From the NCBI GenBank assembly GCA_019637645.1, contig JAHBVH010000119.1:1-14623 (forward strand): a stretch of 14,623 bases of DNA. Reading direction: 5' to 3'. The notes beneath the pieces were generated by a model, which had not been told where the DNA came from, ran no database searches, and worked only from the letters and a program-made list of their open reading frames with translations. The translations under genes and the position numbers were made by a program. The stretch's first letter is position 1; each line of letters begins with the position of its first letter. Of this stretch, positions 7,061 through 14,237 are shown one piece after another. Source of the DNA: Caldilineaceae bacterium. GTDB taxonomy: Bacteria; Chloroflexota; Anaerolineae; Caldilineales; Caldilineaceae.

Positions 7061-8818
7061 ATGACAACGACTCCCCATTTTCTCCACGCCGCATCCCTGG
7101 CGGATCTGCGCAAAACGGGTCTTCTGACTGTGCAACTAGGGGGCCATACGATTGCCCTCTTTGAACATGCCGAACGGGTCTACGCGGTGGACAACCGTTG
7201 CCCCCATATGGGCTTCCCGCTCGACAAAGGCACCGTGCGTCAGGGTATTCTAACCTGCTACTGGCACTATGCCCGGTTTGATCTGGCCTCCGGTGGGGCT
7301 TTTGATCTGTGGGCGGATGATGTACGCGCCTTTCCCGTCGAGGTGCGCGCCGAAGCGATTTATGTAGATGTGGCACTGCATTATGATCCACGCCGCCGGC
7401 AACAGGAGCGACTAGCCGTCGGGCTGGAGCGCGATCTCCCCTTGGTGATCGGCAAAGCGATGATGACGCTGCTGGATAGCGGGGATGAGCAGTGGTCTGG
7501 CGATCCAGTCCCATCGTTTCGTACAGGATTGCTCTTTGGCACAAAATATCGGGAACGGGGATGGGGCCAAGGGCTGACGATCCATGTCTCTATGATGAAT
7601 CTATTGCCCCATCTCGCACCGGAAGATCGGCCCCGCGCGCTCTATCACGGCCTTGCGGCTGTGGCGCGTGATTCGGCTGGTCATGCGCCGCTCTTTTGTG
7701 TGCCATCCTTGCCAGGGCACAGTAGCGACTTGGGGCAGTTAAAAGCGTGGTTTCGCCAATTTATTGAGGTGCGCGATGCAGAAGGGGCGGAGCGTTGTGT
7801 GGTTTCGGCCTTACGCGCCGGGGCCGACCACCGTCAAATGGCCGATATGCTCTTTGCCGCGGCGACGGATCATCGCTATATTGATGTTGGTCATCCGTTG
7901 GATTTTACTAACAAAGCCTTTGAAGCGTTGGATATCATCGGGTGGGACGCCGCAGAGACGGTGCTGCCAAGCTTGGTAATGGGCTACACCAGCGCCATGC
8001 GTATGGAAGAGTCCAATGCTTGGCGCTACCCCGTCGATCTGGTGGCCTTATTAGAGGGTGTCTTTGCCCAACTATCGACGATTGCCCTGGCCGACGGTGA
8101 AACGGCCCACCAGCCAAGCCAACAGGACGCACTTGTCCAGACGCTGCTTGCGGATGATCCCTTCGCAACCGTGGCAGCTATGTTAGCTGTCCTGCGCGAG
8201 GGCTGGCCGCTGGCGGCGTTGGCGCAGACCGTTGCCTATGCGGCTGCCCTGCGGATTGCCCGCTTCCATACTAGCAACGAATTTGGCGATTGGGACACCG
8301 CACTCCACACCTTTACTTTTGCCAATGCGGTTCACCAAGGGCTACGGCGCGCCCCTTCGCCTGAACTGCTGCGTGGGGTCTTTGATGCCGCCATGAGCAT
8401 CTACTTGGATCGCTTTCTGAATATTCCGGCGGCCCGTCTCCCCACGCCCAATGGACAAGGGCAAGATGCGGCCCGTGCTTTACAGGAATTGACCGCACTG
8501 CTCGATCGACAACAACAGGTCAATCCGTCGGCCCAGACATTGGCCCATTTCCTCTATGGTGGTGGCAAACAAGCCGCACTGTTGGCCCATGTGGGCAAGT
8601 TACTGCTGCGCGAAGATCGGGATTTCCATACGATTCAGGCGGTCGAAGCGGCTTTCCGCCAATACGACTATCTGCGTGATCAGCCGGAGGGGGTTCATGT
8701 GCTGGTGGCTGCCGTGCGCTATTTAGCGGCCCATGCTCCGACTGTCCGTGCCCAAGGCCAAACCTTTGAGATTGCCCGCCGTTTGCATCGGGATGAGCGT
8801 CTCTTTGAGGGGGAATGA
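7061..8818 (+). CDS. Rieske [2Fe-2S] protein with large unrecognised C-terminal region
   Basis: 585 residues; the ATG at 7061 has an AAGGAGG site 5 nt upstream. Residues about 8-110 are a Rieske ferredoxin-type domain: CPH at 47-49 and CYWH at 66-69 supply the two Cys and two His ligands of a [2Fe-2S] cluster, with DKG and the ARFDL strand in the expected places. There is no signal peptide or membrane helix, so it is probably cytoplasmic. From about residue 125 to the end the protein is mostly helical, with conserved-looking His/Asp/Glu clusters such as DHRYIDVGH (270-278), SNEFGDWDT (405-413) and H403/H416. It is not the catalytic domain of a ring-hydroxylating dioxygenase, whose mononuclear-iron His/His/Asp motif I cannot find. 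A very weak resemblance to questin-oxidase-like proteins is possible. Likely a redox enzyme with an on-board electron-transfer domain; substrate unknown. Confidence 0.88.
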   Translation: MTTTPHFLHAASLADLRKTGLLTVQLGGHTIALFEHAERVYAVDNRCPHMGFPLDKGTVRQGILTCYWHYARFDLASGGAFDLWADDVRAFPVEVRAEAIYVDVALHYDPRRRQQERLAVGLERDLPLVIGKAMMTLLDSGDEQWSGDPVPSFRTGLLFGTKYRERGWGQGLTIHVSMMNLLPHLAPEDRPRALYHGLAAVARDSAGHAPLFCVPSLPGHSSDLGQLKAWFRQFIEVRDAEGAERCVVSALRAGADHRQMADMLFAAATDHRYIDVGHPLDFTNKAFEALDIIGWDAAETVLPSLVMGYTSAMRMEESNAWRYPVDLVALLEGVFAQLSTIALADGETAHQPSQQDALVQTLLADDPFATVAAMLAVLREGWPLAALAQTVAYAAALRIARFHTSNEFGDWDTALHTFTFANAVHQGLRRAPSPELLRGVFDAAMSIYLDRFLNIPAARLPTPNGQGQDAARALQELTALLDRQQQVNPSAQTLAHFLYGGGKQAALLAHVGKLLLREDRDFHTIQAVEAAFRQYDYLRDQPEGVHVLVAAVRYLAAHAPTVRAQGQTFEIARRLHRDERLFEGE

Positions 8819-8838
8819 GCGATAGGATTTGTGCCGCG

Positions 8839-8857
8839 CCATACTTGACAGGTATGG
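8839..8857. repeat. Small palindrome, possibly a degenerate copy of the repeat family
   Basis: Arms CCATAC and GTATGG enclose TTGACAG, 20 nt past the Rieske protein stop codon. The loop keeps the TGACAGG core of the larger palindromes but the arms differ, so membership in the family is uncertain. Confidence 0.4.
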
Positions 8858-8874
8858 GGTAACTCCCAGGCAAT

Positions 8875-8914
8875 AGAAAAGGGGCGAGCGTGGATCCACG
8901 CTCGCCCCTTTTCT
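8875..8914. terminator. Bidirectional terminator, perfect 40-nt palindrome
   Basis: A perfect 40-nt palindrome (20-bp arms with no intervening spacer bases, centre GGATCC) with a G/C-rich stem bordered by AAAA on one side and TTTT on the other. Either strand gives a very stable hairpin ending in a short U-tract. It sits between the convergent Rieske gene (+) and the AglG-like permease gene (-) and can end both transcripts. Confidence 0.88.
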
Positions 8915-8932
8915 TGTATCTGTGGACGCTAA

Positions 8933-10045
8933 TTACCCTTTGACGGAACCGGCCATCAACCCACGGACAAAGAAGCGTTGCAAGGAGAAGAAAACCAGCA
9001 AGGGCAGGAGCATACTAATAAAGGCCCCTGCGGTCAACAGATGCCAATCGGAGCCACGCGAGCCGACGATTTCGGCTAGGCGCATGGTCAGTACTTGGAC
9101 ATCTGGTTTGCTGCCGATAAAGATCAAGGCGACCAGATAGTCGTTCCAGACCCAGAGAAATTGGAAGATGGCAAAGGAGGCCAAGGCGGGCACGGAAAGC
9201 GGCAAGATTAGCCGGGTAAAGATGGTGAAGTGTCCCGCGCCATCAATAAAGGCCGACTCCAAGATATCGCGCGGGAGGCCGCTGATATAGTTGTAGAGCA
9301 AATAGGTGGCGAGGGGCAGCCCAAAGCCTGTGTGCGCCAGCCAGATCGCCAAAAAGGTACCATTCAGCTTGAGCTCGACATAGTCGCGCAGAATGGGGAC
9401 GAGGGCAATTTGCAACGGCACGACCAAGAGCGCGACCACCATAATAAAGAGTGCACGCCGGCCTGGAAAACGCATCCAGGCAAAGCCATAAGCCGCGAAG
9501 GCCGCGATCAGAATGGGGATGACGGTCGCTGGCACGGTAACGGTCAGGCTATTGAGAAAAGCGCCGCTAAAGTTGTCACCCTGCTCCGTCCGTATACTGC
9601 CGTCCGCTTGAGCGATCTGGTACTGCTTACCCGTGAGGACATTTTCATAGTTTTGCAGGGTAAAATTGGTGTTCATCGTCCATTGGCGCTCTTGAATTTC
9701 AAGACGACCCCGGCGACGATTGCCGACCCAAGTGACGCGGCGGCCATCATCGGCTGTAACGCCTGCCCGAAATTCTTCAAAAGTGCCGGTGGCGCCAGCC
9801 ACCTCAAAAACGCCGGTGGTATCCAGCCCTTCTGGAATCGCGATCGTTTCGGCTGTCACATATTCGCGGTGCGGGAGAACGGTCCACCACCCTGACCGCT
9901 GAATGTCATCTCGTGTGCGGAATGAAGAGACCAAGAGGCCGACGGTGGGGATCGTCCAGAGCAGACAGATCAAGGCTAGGATGCCATTGACCAGCCATTT
10001 GCCGGTTTGTTTTTCTTTGGATACTGTGGCATTTCTTGCCGCCAT
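8933..10045 (-). CDS. Carbohydrate ABC transporter permease, MalG superfamily, AglG-like
   Basis: Inner-membrane subunit of a sugar importer, 370 residues, about 90 longer than a standard MalG. The first helix is followed by WTIPTVGLLVSSFRTRDD (residues 30-47) and SGWW, wording typical of AglG proteins. An extra segment of roughly 75 residues (about 53-127), hydrophilic and beta-like, then precedes FTLQNYENVL (128-137). This extended periplasmic loop also occurs in alpha-glucoside AglG permeases. The EAA coupling loop is at about 263-285 (ESAFIDGAGHFTIFTRLILP). Its ATG overlaps the stop codon of the AglF-like gene by one base (TAATG), with GGGAGG 7 nt upstream, so the two are translationally coupled. 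It is the last gene of the operon; the palindromic terminator follows. Confidence 0.93.
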   Translation of the reverse strand: MAARNATVSKEKQTGKWLVNGILALICLLWTIPTVGLLVSSFRTRDDIQRSGWWTVLPHREYVTAETIAIPEGLDTTGVFEVAGATGTFEEFRAGVTADDGRRVTWVGNRRRGRLEIQERQWTMNTNFTLQNYENVLTGKQYQIAQADGSIRTEQGDNFSGAFLNSLTVTVPATVIPILIAAFAAYGFAWMRFPGRRALFIMVVALLVVPLQIALVPILRDYVELKLNGTFLAIWLAHTGFGLPLATYLLYNYISGLPRDILESAFIDGAGHFTIFTRLILPLSVPALASFAIFQFLWVWNDYLVALIFIGSKPDVQVLTMRLAEIVGSRGSDWHLLTAGAFISMLLPLLVFFSLQRFFVRGLMAGSVKG

Positions 10046-11163
10046 TAGAAGGCCTCCCGTTCCCGAAATTGGCGCAGGTTATAGATCATCACAGGAATGA
10101 CTGCTACCAAGAGAATGACCGCAATCGCCGAACCCAAACCAAAATTCCGATTAGAGAAATACTGACGATAAAACTGGGTGGCAATGACTTCGGTGCCAAA
10201 CTGACCGCCAGTCATGACCATGACCACATCAAAGATCTTCAAGGTAAAGATCGTAACTGTTGTTGAAACAGTTACGATGGTGCCCATAATCATGGGGATC
10301 ATGATGCGGAAGAAGACTTGGACCTCCGTCGCACCATCAACCCGGCCTGCTTCTAAGACCTCGGCAGGAATGCCTTTGATGGCGGCAGAAAAGAGCACCA
10401 TGGCAAAGCCCGTTTGCAGCCAAACGACAATCAAAATCAAAAATAGATTGTTCCAGGGCTGAATGAGGGCTGTCCAGGCTTGCGGCTGACCACCCATTGC
10501 GACGACAATGGCATTGAGTAAGCCAATTTGGGGATCGGTAGGGCTACGGACTTCGTAGATGAAATTCCAAATCACGCCAGCGCCGACCATGCTAATGGCC
10601 ATTGGCATAAAGATCAGTGCTTTGGCCACTTTCTCAAAACTGCTGCGATCCGCCAAGACGGCGATCAACAGACCAAAGAGCACTGAAAAGGTTGCGCCAA
10701 AGCCGATCCAGAGCAGATTGTTGCGCAGCGCTTCTAACATAAAGCGCTCGGTAAAAATCGTTACATAATTGGCAAGGCCCACAAAGGATTGGCTATTGCG
10801 GTCCAGTAGGCTAAACCACAAGGTGCGGAAGGTGGGGATAGCTAAATACCAAGCGAGGATGGCTATGGCGGGGCCTACAAAGATAAAGGGTAGTAGCCGC
10901 TGACGCCATTCGTCGCTGAGCTTTTCTACAAGCCAATTGGCAATGATATAGAGCATCGCTACGCCGCCGACGCCCCAGGCAATGGCAACCAGGGCAATCA
11001 CATATTTTGGTGCACTGCTATCGCGTAGGAAGAGAAAGCCCTGCCACAAAACCAGAAAAGCCAACAGCGGTACTAGCAATGAGATTAGCGCACGACCTAG
11101 CGCCGTTGCCGACCAGTCGTTTGAACGGCCGCGGCGGGGTTCCATTTCCATCGATTGTTGCAT
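10045..11163 (-). CDS. Carbohydrate ABC transporter permease, MalF superfamily, AglF-like
   Basis: Partner permease of the sugar importer. I start at the ATG at 11163-11161, preceded by AGGAGG at 6-nt spacing, giving 372 residues; the open frame continues 11 codons upstream without a site. An N-terminal pair of helices (about residues 23-45 and 53-75) precedes the core seen in all MalF-type proteins (LLPFIFVGPAIAILAWYLAIPTF split over two helices), and the motif NYVTIFTERFMLEALRNNLL matches the usual NY..xF....f..a..NTl pattern. The EAA coupling loop begins near residue 271 (EAGRVDGATEVQVFFRIMIP). Its stop overlaps the start of the AglG-like gene. Substrate is likely an alpha-glucoside or other oligosaccharide by family, not proven. 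Confidence 0.94.
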   Translation of the reverse strand: MQQSMEMEPRRGRSNDWSATALGRALISLLVPLLAFLVLWQGFLFLRDSSAPKYVIALVAIAWGVGGVAMLYIIANWLVEKLSDEWRQRLLPFIFVGPAIAILAWYLAIPTFRTLWFSLLDRNSQSFVGLANYVTIFTERFMLEALRNNLLWIGFGATFSVLFGLLIAVLADRSSFEKVAKALIFMPMAISMVGAGVIWNFIYEVRSPTDPQIGLLNAIVVAMGGQPQAWTALIQPWNNLFLILIVVWLQTGFAMVLFSAAIKGIPAEVLEAGRVDGATEVQVFFRIMIPMIMGTIVTVSTTVTIFTLKIFDVVMVMTGGQFGTEVIATQFYRQYFSNRNFGLGSAIAVILLVAVIPVMIYNLRQFREREAF

Positions 11164-11221
11164 CGAGTTCCTCCTAAGTTCGTCGGGCGGCAGCACACCA
11201 GGATAAGGTTTGGCACATGAG

Positions 11222-11254
11222 AGACCTGTCAGGTTGTCAAAACCTGACAGGTCT
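11222..11254. repeat. Dispersed palindrome (CCTGTCAGG family), copy 4
   Basis: Perfect 14-bp inverted repeat, arms AGACCTGTCAGGTT (11222-11235) and AACCTGACAGGTCT (11241-11254), loop of 5 nt. It lies 51 nt past the AglE-like stop codon and before the AglF-like gene, the same position as copy 1 in the other ABC operon. Confidence 0.88.
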
Positions 11255-11305
11255 TGCCCAAGTCGTCATGTCGCTACCGTCAAAGCAGCTACAGTTGACT
11301 TGGTC

Positions 11306-12787
11306 TTACCGAGGCCAGGCCGCGTCAATTTCCTTCATGGCTGTGTCCAGATCAGCGGTGCCAGCGATATAGTCGGTCATCCCTTTCCAGAAGGAACCCG
11401 CACCTACTTCACCGGGCATGAGATCGGAACCGTCAAAGCGGACCGAGGTAGCTTCGTTGACTAAAGCGGCGATGCCCCGCTCGACATCATCACCGTACCA
11501 ATCCAAGCTGGCATCCTTGTGGGGCGAGAGCGCGCCACCAGCAGCCAACCATCCCTTCACCGCGATCCCCTTGGTGAAGTATTCCATCACAGCGAGTACT
11601 TCGGGGCGATCACTAAAGGCTGCCATAATATCGCCAGCCACCAAGAAAGGTTTGCCGTATTCGGCTTCAATCGGCGGGAAATAGAAGAAGTCATAATCGA
11701 CGCCTGCAACGGCACCAGGAGGGAAGAAGCTGGTAATAAAGTTCCCTTGCTTGTGCAACCAGCACTTAGGCGGATCTTCAAACATGGGTGCGGGTGAATC
11801 ACCAAAAGAGGTAGAGACAATCGCGGCGCGACCCCCGTAGACATAGGCGTCGTTGAGCCAGATTTCGCTCATGATTTCGACCGCTTCCTTGACTTCTGGT
11901 GAATCAAACTTCAGCTCACCCCGCGTCCAGGCATCGTAGTTCTCCAATGAGCCTGTGCGCAACATGATCTCTTCGATCCAGTCGGTGGCGGGCCAACCGG
12001 TGGCCGTCCCCGATTCGATCCCAATACACCAAGCCGTGTCGCCATCGTCGGCAATGGTTTGGGTCAACGCAAGGAGTTCATCCCAGGTGGTTGGAATCGT
12101 ATAGCCTGCTTCGTCAAAGGCGGCTTTGGGATACCAAACCAAGCTTTTGCCATTGAACCGATGCCATACCCCTGCCATCACGGGGCCATCGGGGCCTTGC
12201 ATCATCGACATGTCGATCCAGCTTTGGAGATACTGGCCTTGCATGTACTCCGCGCTAAGATATTGGCTCATATCGACCACTTTGCCTGCGGCGACAAAGT
12301 TTGCCAATAGCCCAGGTTGGGGGAAATCGGCAATATCCGGGGGGTCACCAGCATCAACCCGCACCGAGATAGTTGTCTCGAACTCTTTGGTACCTTCGTA
12401 TTGAATGTCGATTCCCGTCAATTCTTCAAAGGCGGCTACAGAATTGTTGAACTTGACTGCATCTTCATCCACAAAGGGGCCAGACATGGTGACAACGGTG
12501 CCACTGAGTTCGCCGGCTAGGGCGCGCGCCAACGCGCCACCTTCGATCGCCGTGATTTCTTCGGCGGGAGCTGCGGTCGCGTCAGTAGCGGGTTCTTCGG
12601 CGGGTGCTTCCGTGGGTTCGGCAGCCGTTTCTTCGGCGGGTGCTTCCGTTGCTGCGGGGGCCTCTGTTGCTGCCGGTGGTTCAGCCGTGGGTTGTGCAGC
12701 TGGCGCGGAGCTTCCTCCGGAGCAAGCTGCCAACAGCAAGGTGATCACTGTGAGCACGCTGATTGCCCAAAATAGTTTTCGGTTCAT
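11306..12787 (-). CDS. Sugar ABC transporter substrate-binding lipoprotein, family 1, AglE-like
   Basis: Extracellular receptor of the sugar importer, 493 residues; ATG at 12787-12785 with AAGGAG 7 nt upstream. A Sec-type signal peptide ends in the lipobox LAAC (Cys22). Residues about 25-80 form a low-complexity Ala/Pro/Glu/Thr linker with a 12-residue repeat (TEAPAEE... twice, then TAAPAEE), encoded by 21-nt identical blocks 36 nt apart. The SBP_bac_1 domain follows: FEELTGIDIQYEGTKEFET and DAGDPPDIADFPQPGLL (near 145-165) are close to AglE-type proteins, and the C-terminus TAMKEIDAAWP is typical. It lies 113 nt after the LacI-family regulator gene and leads the transporter genes. Members carry alpha-glucosides such as trehalose, sucrose or maltose; the actual ligand is unknown. 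Confidence 0.95.
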   Translation of the reverse strand: MNRKLFWAISVLTVITLLLAACSGGSSAPAAQPTAEPPAATEAPAATEAPAEETAAEPTEAPAEEPATDATAAPAEEITAIEGGALARALAGELSGTVVTMSGPFVDEDAVKFNNSVAAFEELTGIDIQYEGTKEFETTISVRVDAGDPPDIADFPQPGLLANFVAAGKVVDMSQYLSAEYMQGQYLQSWIDMSMMQGPDGPVMAGVWHRFNGKSLVWYPKAAFDEAGYTIPTTWDELLALTQTIADDGDTAWCIGIESGTATGWPATDWIEEIMLRTGSLENYDAWTRGELKFDSPEVKEAVEIMSEIWLNDAYVYGGRAAIVSTSFGDSPAPMFEDPPKCWLHKQGNFITSFFPPGAVAGVDYDFFYFPPIEAEYGKPFLVAGDIMAAFSDRPEVLAVMEYFTKGIAVKGWLAAGGALSPHKDASLDWYGDDVERGIAALVNEATSVRFDGSDLMPGEVGAGSFWKGMTDYIAGTADLDTAMKEIDAAWPR

Positions 12788-12822
12788 AGCGTTTCTCCTT
12801 AGGTTCTTGTAAGGAAAGTGTT

Positions 12823-12836
12823 TGAAAGCGATATGT
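12823..12836. promoter_or_regulatory. Possible second LacI-type operator upstream of the AglE-like gene
   Basis: TGAAAGCGATATGT carries a perfect cre-type half-site TGAAAGCG but a poor second half, 36-49 nt before the AglE-like start codon. It resembles the left half of the stronger operator at 14016-14029. In the 113-nt gap I found no convincing -35/-10 pair, so this gene may be read from the regulator's promoter. Confidence 0.3.
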
Positions 12837-12900
12837 TAACCCCAAACGGGATGTAACCGTGTGTTTATACCCTACCATGAGCAGGGTGAATGTCCATGGG

Positions 12901-13899
12901 CTAGGCTGTGTTGCGCCGAACAATCGTCAATGGGAAATGGACATGCTGTACCGCGCGTCTTGGCTCAGAAAGGCGGCTTAATAACAGTTCTACCGCAACT
13001 CGGCCTGATTCGTCAAGGGACTGACGAACAGTCGTAAGGCCCATGTAATCGGCAATGTCTAAATCATCAAAACCGAGTATGGCTAGATCATCGGGAATGC
13101 GTAGATTTTGTTCGCGTGCCGCTTTCAGAATACCAATGGCAAGCAAGTCACTCGTGGCAAAGATCGCAGTGGGCCGCTCAGGCAGGGAGACTAAGTAATG
13201 GGCCTGACGATAAGCCGCGTCCATATCATTTTCAGCATTGCGGATGTAGTGATCCAACAGGGGAAGCCCTGCTTGGGTTAGCACCGCCCGAAACCCTTCC
13301 AAGCGCATCGCGCTGGTTGGCAAAGTACAGCCCGAAATTTCGGTGTCAATGCCAATAAAGGCAATCCGTCGGTGTCCTTGTGCTAAAAGATATTCAGCCG
13401 CTAAACGACCACCTGCTCTATTATCGATCTCAACGCCACTTAACACTGTATGATGGGTTTCAATCAGCACGGTGTGCAGATCATGTTGTAAGAGTCGCTG
13501 CGCTGTCTGATCATCCATCTGCAAGGACATGACAATCAGGCCGTCAATGCGGCGCGCAATCGGTAAGCTTTCCAAGTGGGTGCGGTAATGTTGGGCAGAA
13601 TCAATGCTATAGACAACCAGCTCATATTCCGAACGATGGAGCGCCCCGGCAACCCCGCGCAGCCGTTGGACAAAGGATGGGTAAGTAAAGAAGGGGGCTA
13701 AGACGCCAATGCGATAGTTGTTTCGTCGCGCTCGGGCACTGGCTTCTGCTTTAGGCACAAAGCCTAGGTGGTCAATGGCGACGAGGACACGTTGCCGTGT
13801 CTTCTCATTGACACGATGAGGAGTGTTGAGAACGCGTGAAACCGTTGCGATACTAACGTTGGCTTCTTGCGCGACATCATAGATGGTTGCATTTGCCAT
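12901..13899 (-). CDS. LacI-family transcriptional regulator
   Basis: Cytoplasmic sugar-responsive regulator, 332 residues. The N-terminal DNA-binding domain is complete: IYDVAQEANVSIATVSRVLN (residues 6-25), then VNEKTRQRVLVAIDHLGFVP. The hinge helix that normally reads PNxxAxxL has PKAEASAR, putting Arg56 where LacI has the minor-groove-inserting Leu56. From residue 62 (YRIGVLAPFF) to the end is a periplasmic-binding-protein-like effector domain, with PTAIFATSDLLAIGILKAA and ILGFDDLDIADYMGLTTVRQ in their usual places. The ATG at 13899-13897 has only a weak ribosome site. It precedes the AglEFG-like genes in the same direction, so it most likely controls them and, through an operator at its own promoter, itself. 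Family certain; effector and target inferred from context. Confidence 0.95.
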   Translation of the reverse strand: MANATIYDVAQEANVSIATVSRVLNTPHRVNEKTRQRVLVAIDHLGFVPKAEASARARRNNYRIGVLAPFFTYPSFVQRLRGVAGALHRSEYELVVYSIDSAQHYRTHLESLPIARRIDGLIVMSLQMDDQTAQRLLQHDLHTVLIETHHTVLSGVEIDNRAGGRLAAEYLLAQGHRRIAFIGIDTEISGCTLPTSAMRLEGFRAVLTQAGLPLLDHYIRNAENDMDAAYRQAHYLVSLPERPTAIFATSDLLAIGILKAAREQNLRIPDDLAILGFDDLDIADYMGLTTVRQSLDESGRVAVELLLSRLSEPRRAVQHVHFPLTIVRRNTA

Positions 13900-14014
13900 G
13901 ATGATCTGCCAGGGAGCATGCCAAGCACGCCGTATGCTATTCGCCGGGCAACATTACTTCTATTCAGGGTGGAAAAGCAAGTGTTGCACGGTGGAGCGCA
14001 TGGAAATAACTTAC

Positions 14015-14030
14015 ATGAAAGCACTTACAT
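14015..14030. promoter_or_regulatory. LacI/CcpA-like operator at the regulator's transcription start
   Basis: ATGAAAGCACTTACAT is an imperfect palindrome (6 of 8 base pairs symmetric) that matches the CcpA cre consensus TGWAARCGYTWNCA at 13 of 14 positions; only the central CG is CA here. It lies 4 nt past the -10 box, over the predicted start site, a classic repressor position. ACTTACAT is repeated directly at 14009-14016 and 14023-14030. Confidence 0.65.
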
Positions 14031-14034
14031 TGAG

Positions 14035-14063
14035 AGTGTAACATATCCAAATTTGCTTGTCAA
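14035..14063 (-). promoter_or_regulatory. Promoter of the LacI-family regulator (and probably the sugar operon)
   Basis: Minus-strand TTGACA (14063-14058), a 17-nt spacer and TACACT (14040-14035). The -35 is a full match; the -10 keeps the key TA....T positions. The start near 14028 falls inside the operator, leaving a 5' leader of about 130 nt before the regulator's ATG. Confidence 0.75.
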
Positions 14064-14158
14064 TACCCAATTTGTAGAAATCCCGGGGCAAACGATTGAT
14101 GCAGTGTACTCGCTATGGTAGACTCCCTATACCTTTCGTGGTGGTGGTTTCCAATGTA

Positions 14159-14195
14159 AAAATGGTCAAGAGGCACATGACCTTTTGACCATTTT
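14159..14195. terminator. Bidirectional intrinsic terminator
   Basis: A 15-bp stem with one G-U pair (arms 14159-14173 and 14181-14195, 7-nt loop) with A-rich and T-rich ends, AAAATGGTCAAGAGG opposite CCTTTTGACCATTTT. It is 43 nt past the stop codon of the gene at the right edge, which reads toward it, and shields the LacI promoter from that transcription. Confidence 0.82.
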
Positions 14196-14237
14196 CAGAA
14201 GGACGTCACTGCGCTGGGGAGGCGCAAATGCGGCGGG

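Noticed and set aside
6759..7544. Long minus-strand open frame across the Rieske gene start and the palindromes
   Set aside because: Most of it lies antisense to the Rieske domain, whose cluster ligands and ribosome site are clear; composition is Arg/Pro-rich as expected for an antisense frame. Only its last part has a weak GNAT-like look, recorded separately.
8839..8857. TTGACA at 8845 as a promoter -35
   Set aside because: No suitable -10 box at 16-18 nt, and it lies just before a strong terminator with no gene to read.
9230..9895. 221-codon plus-strand open frame
   Set aside because: Antisense to the AglG-like permease; low-complexity shadow translation with no recognisable domain.
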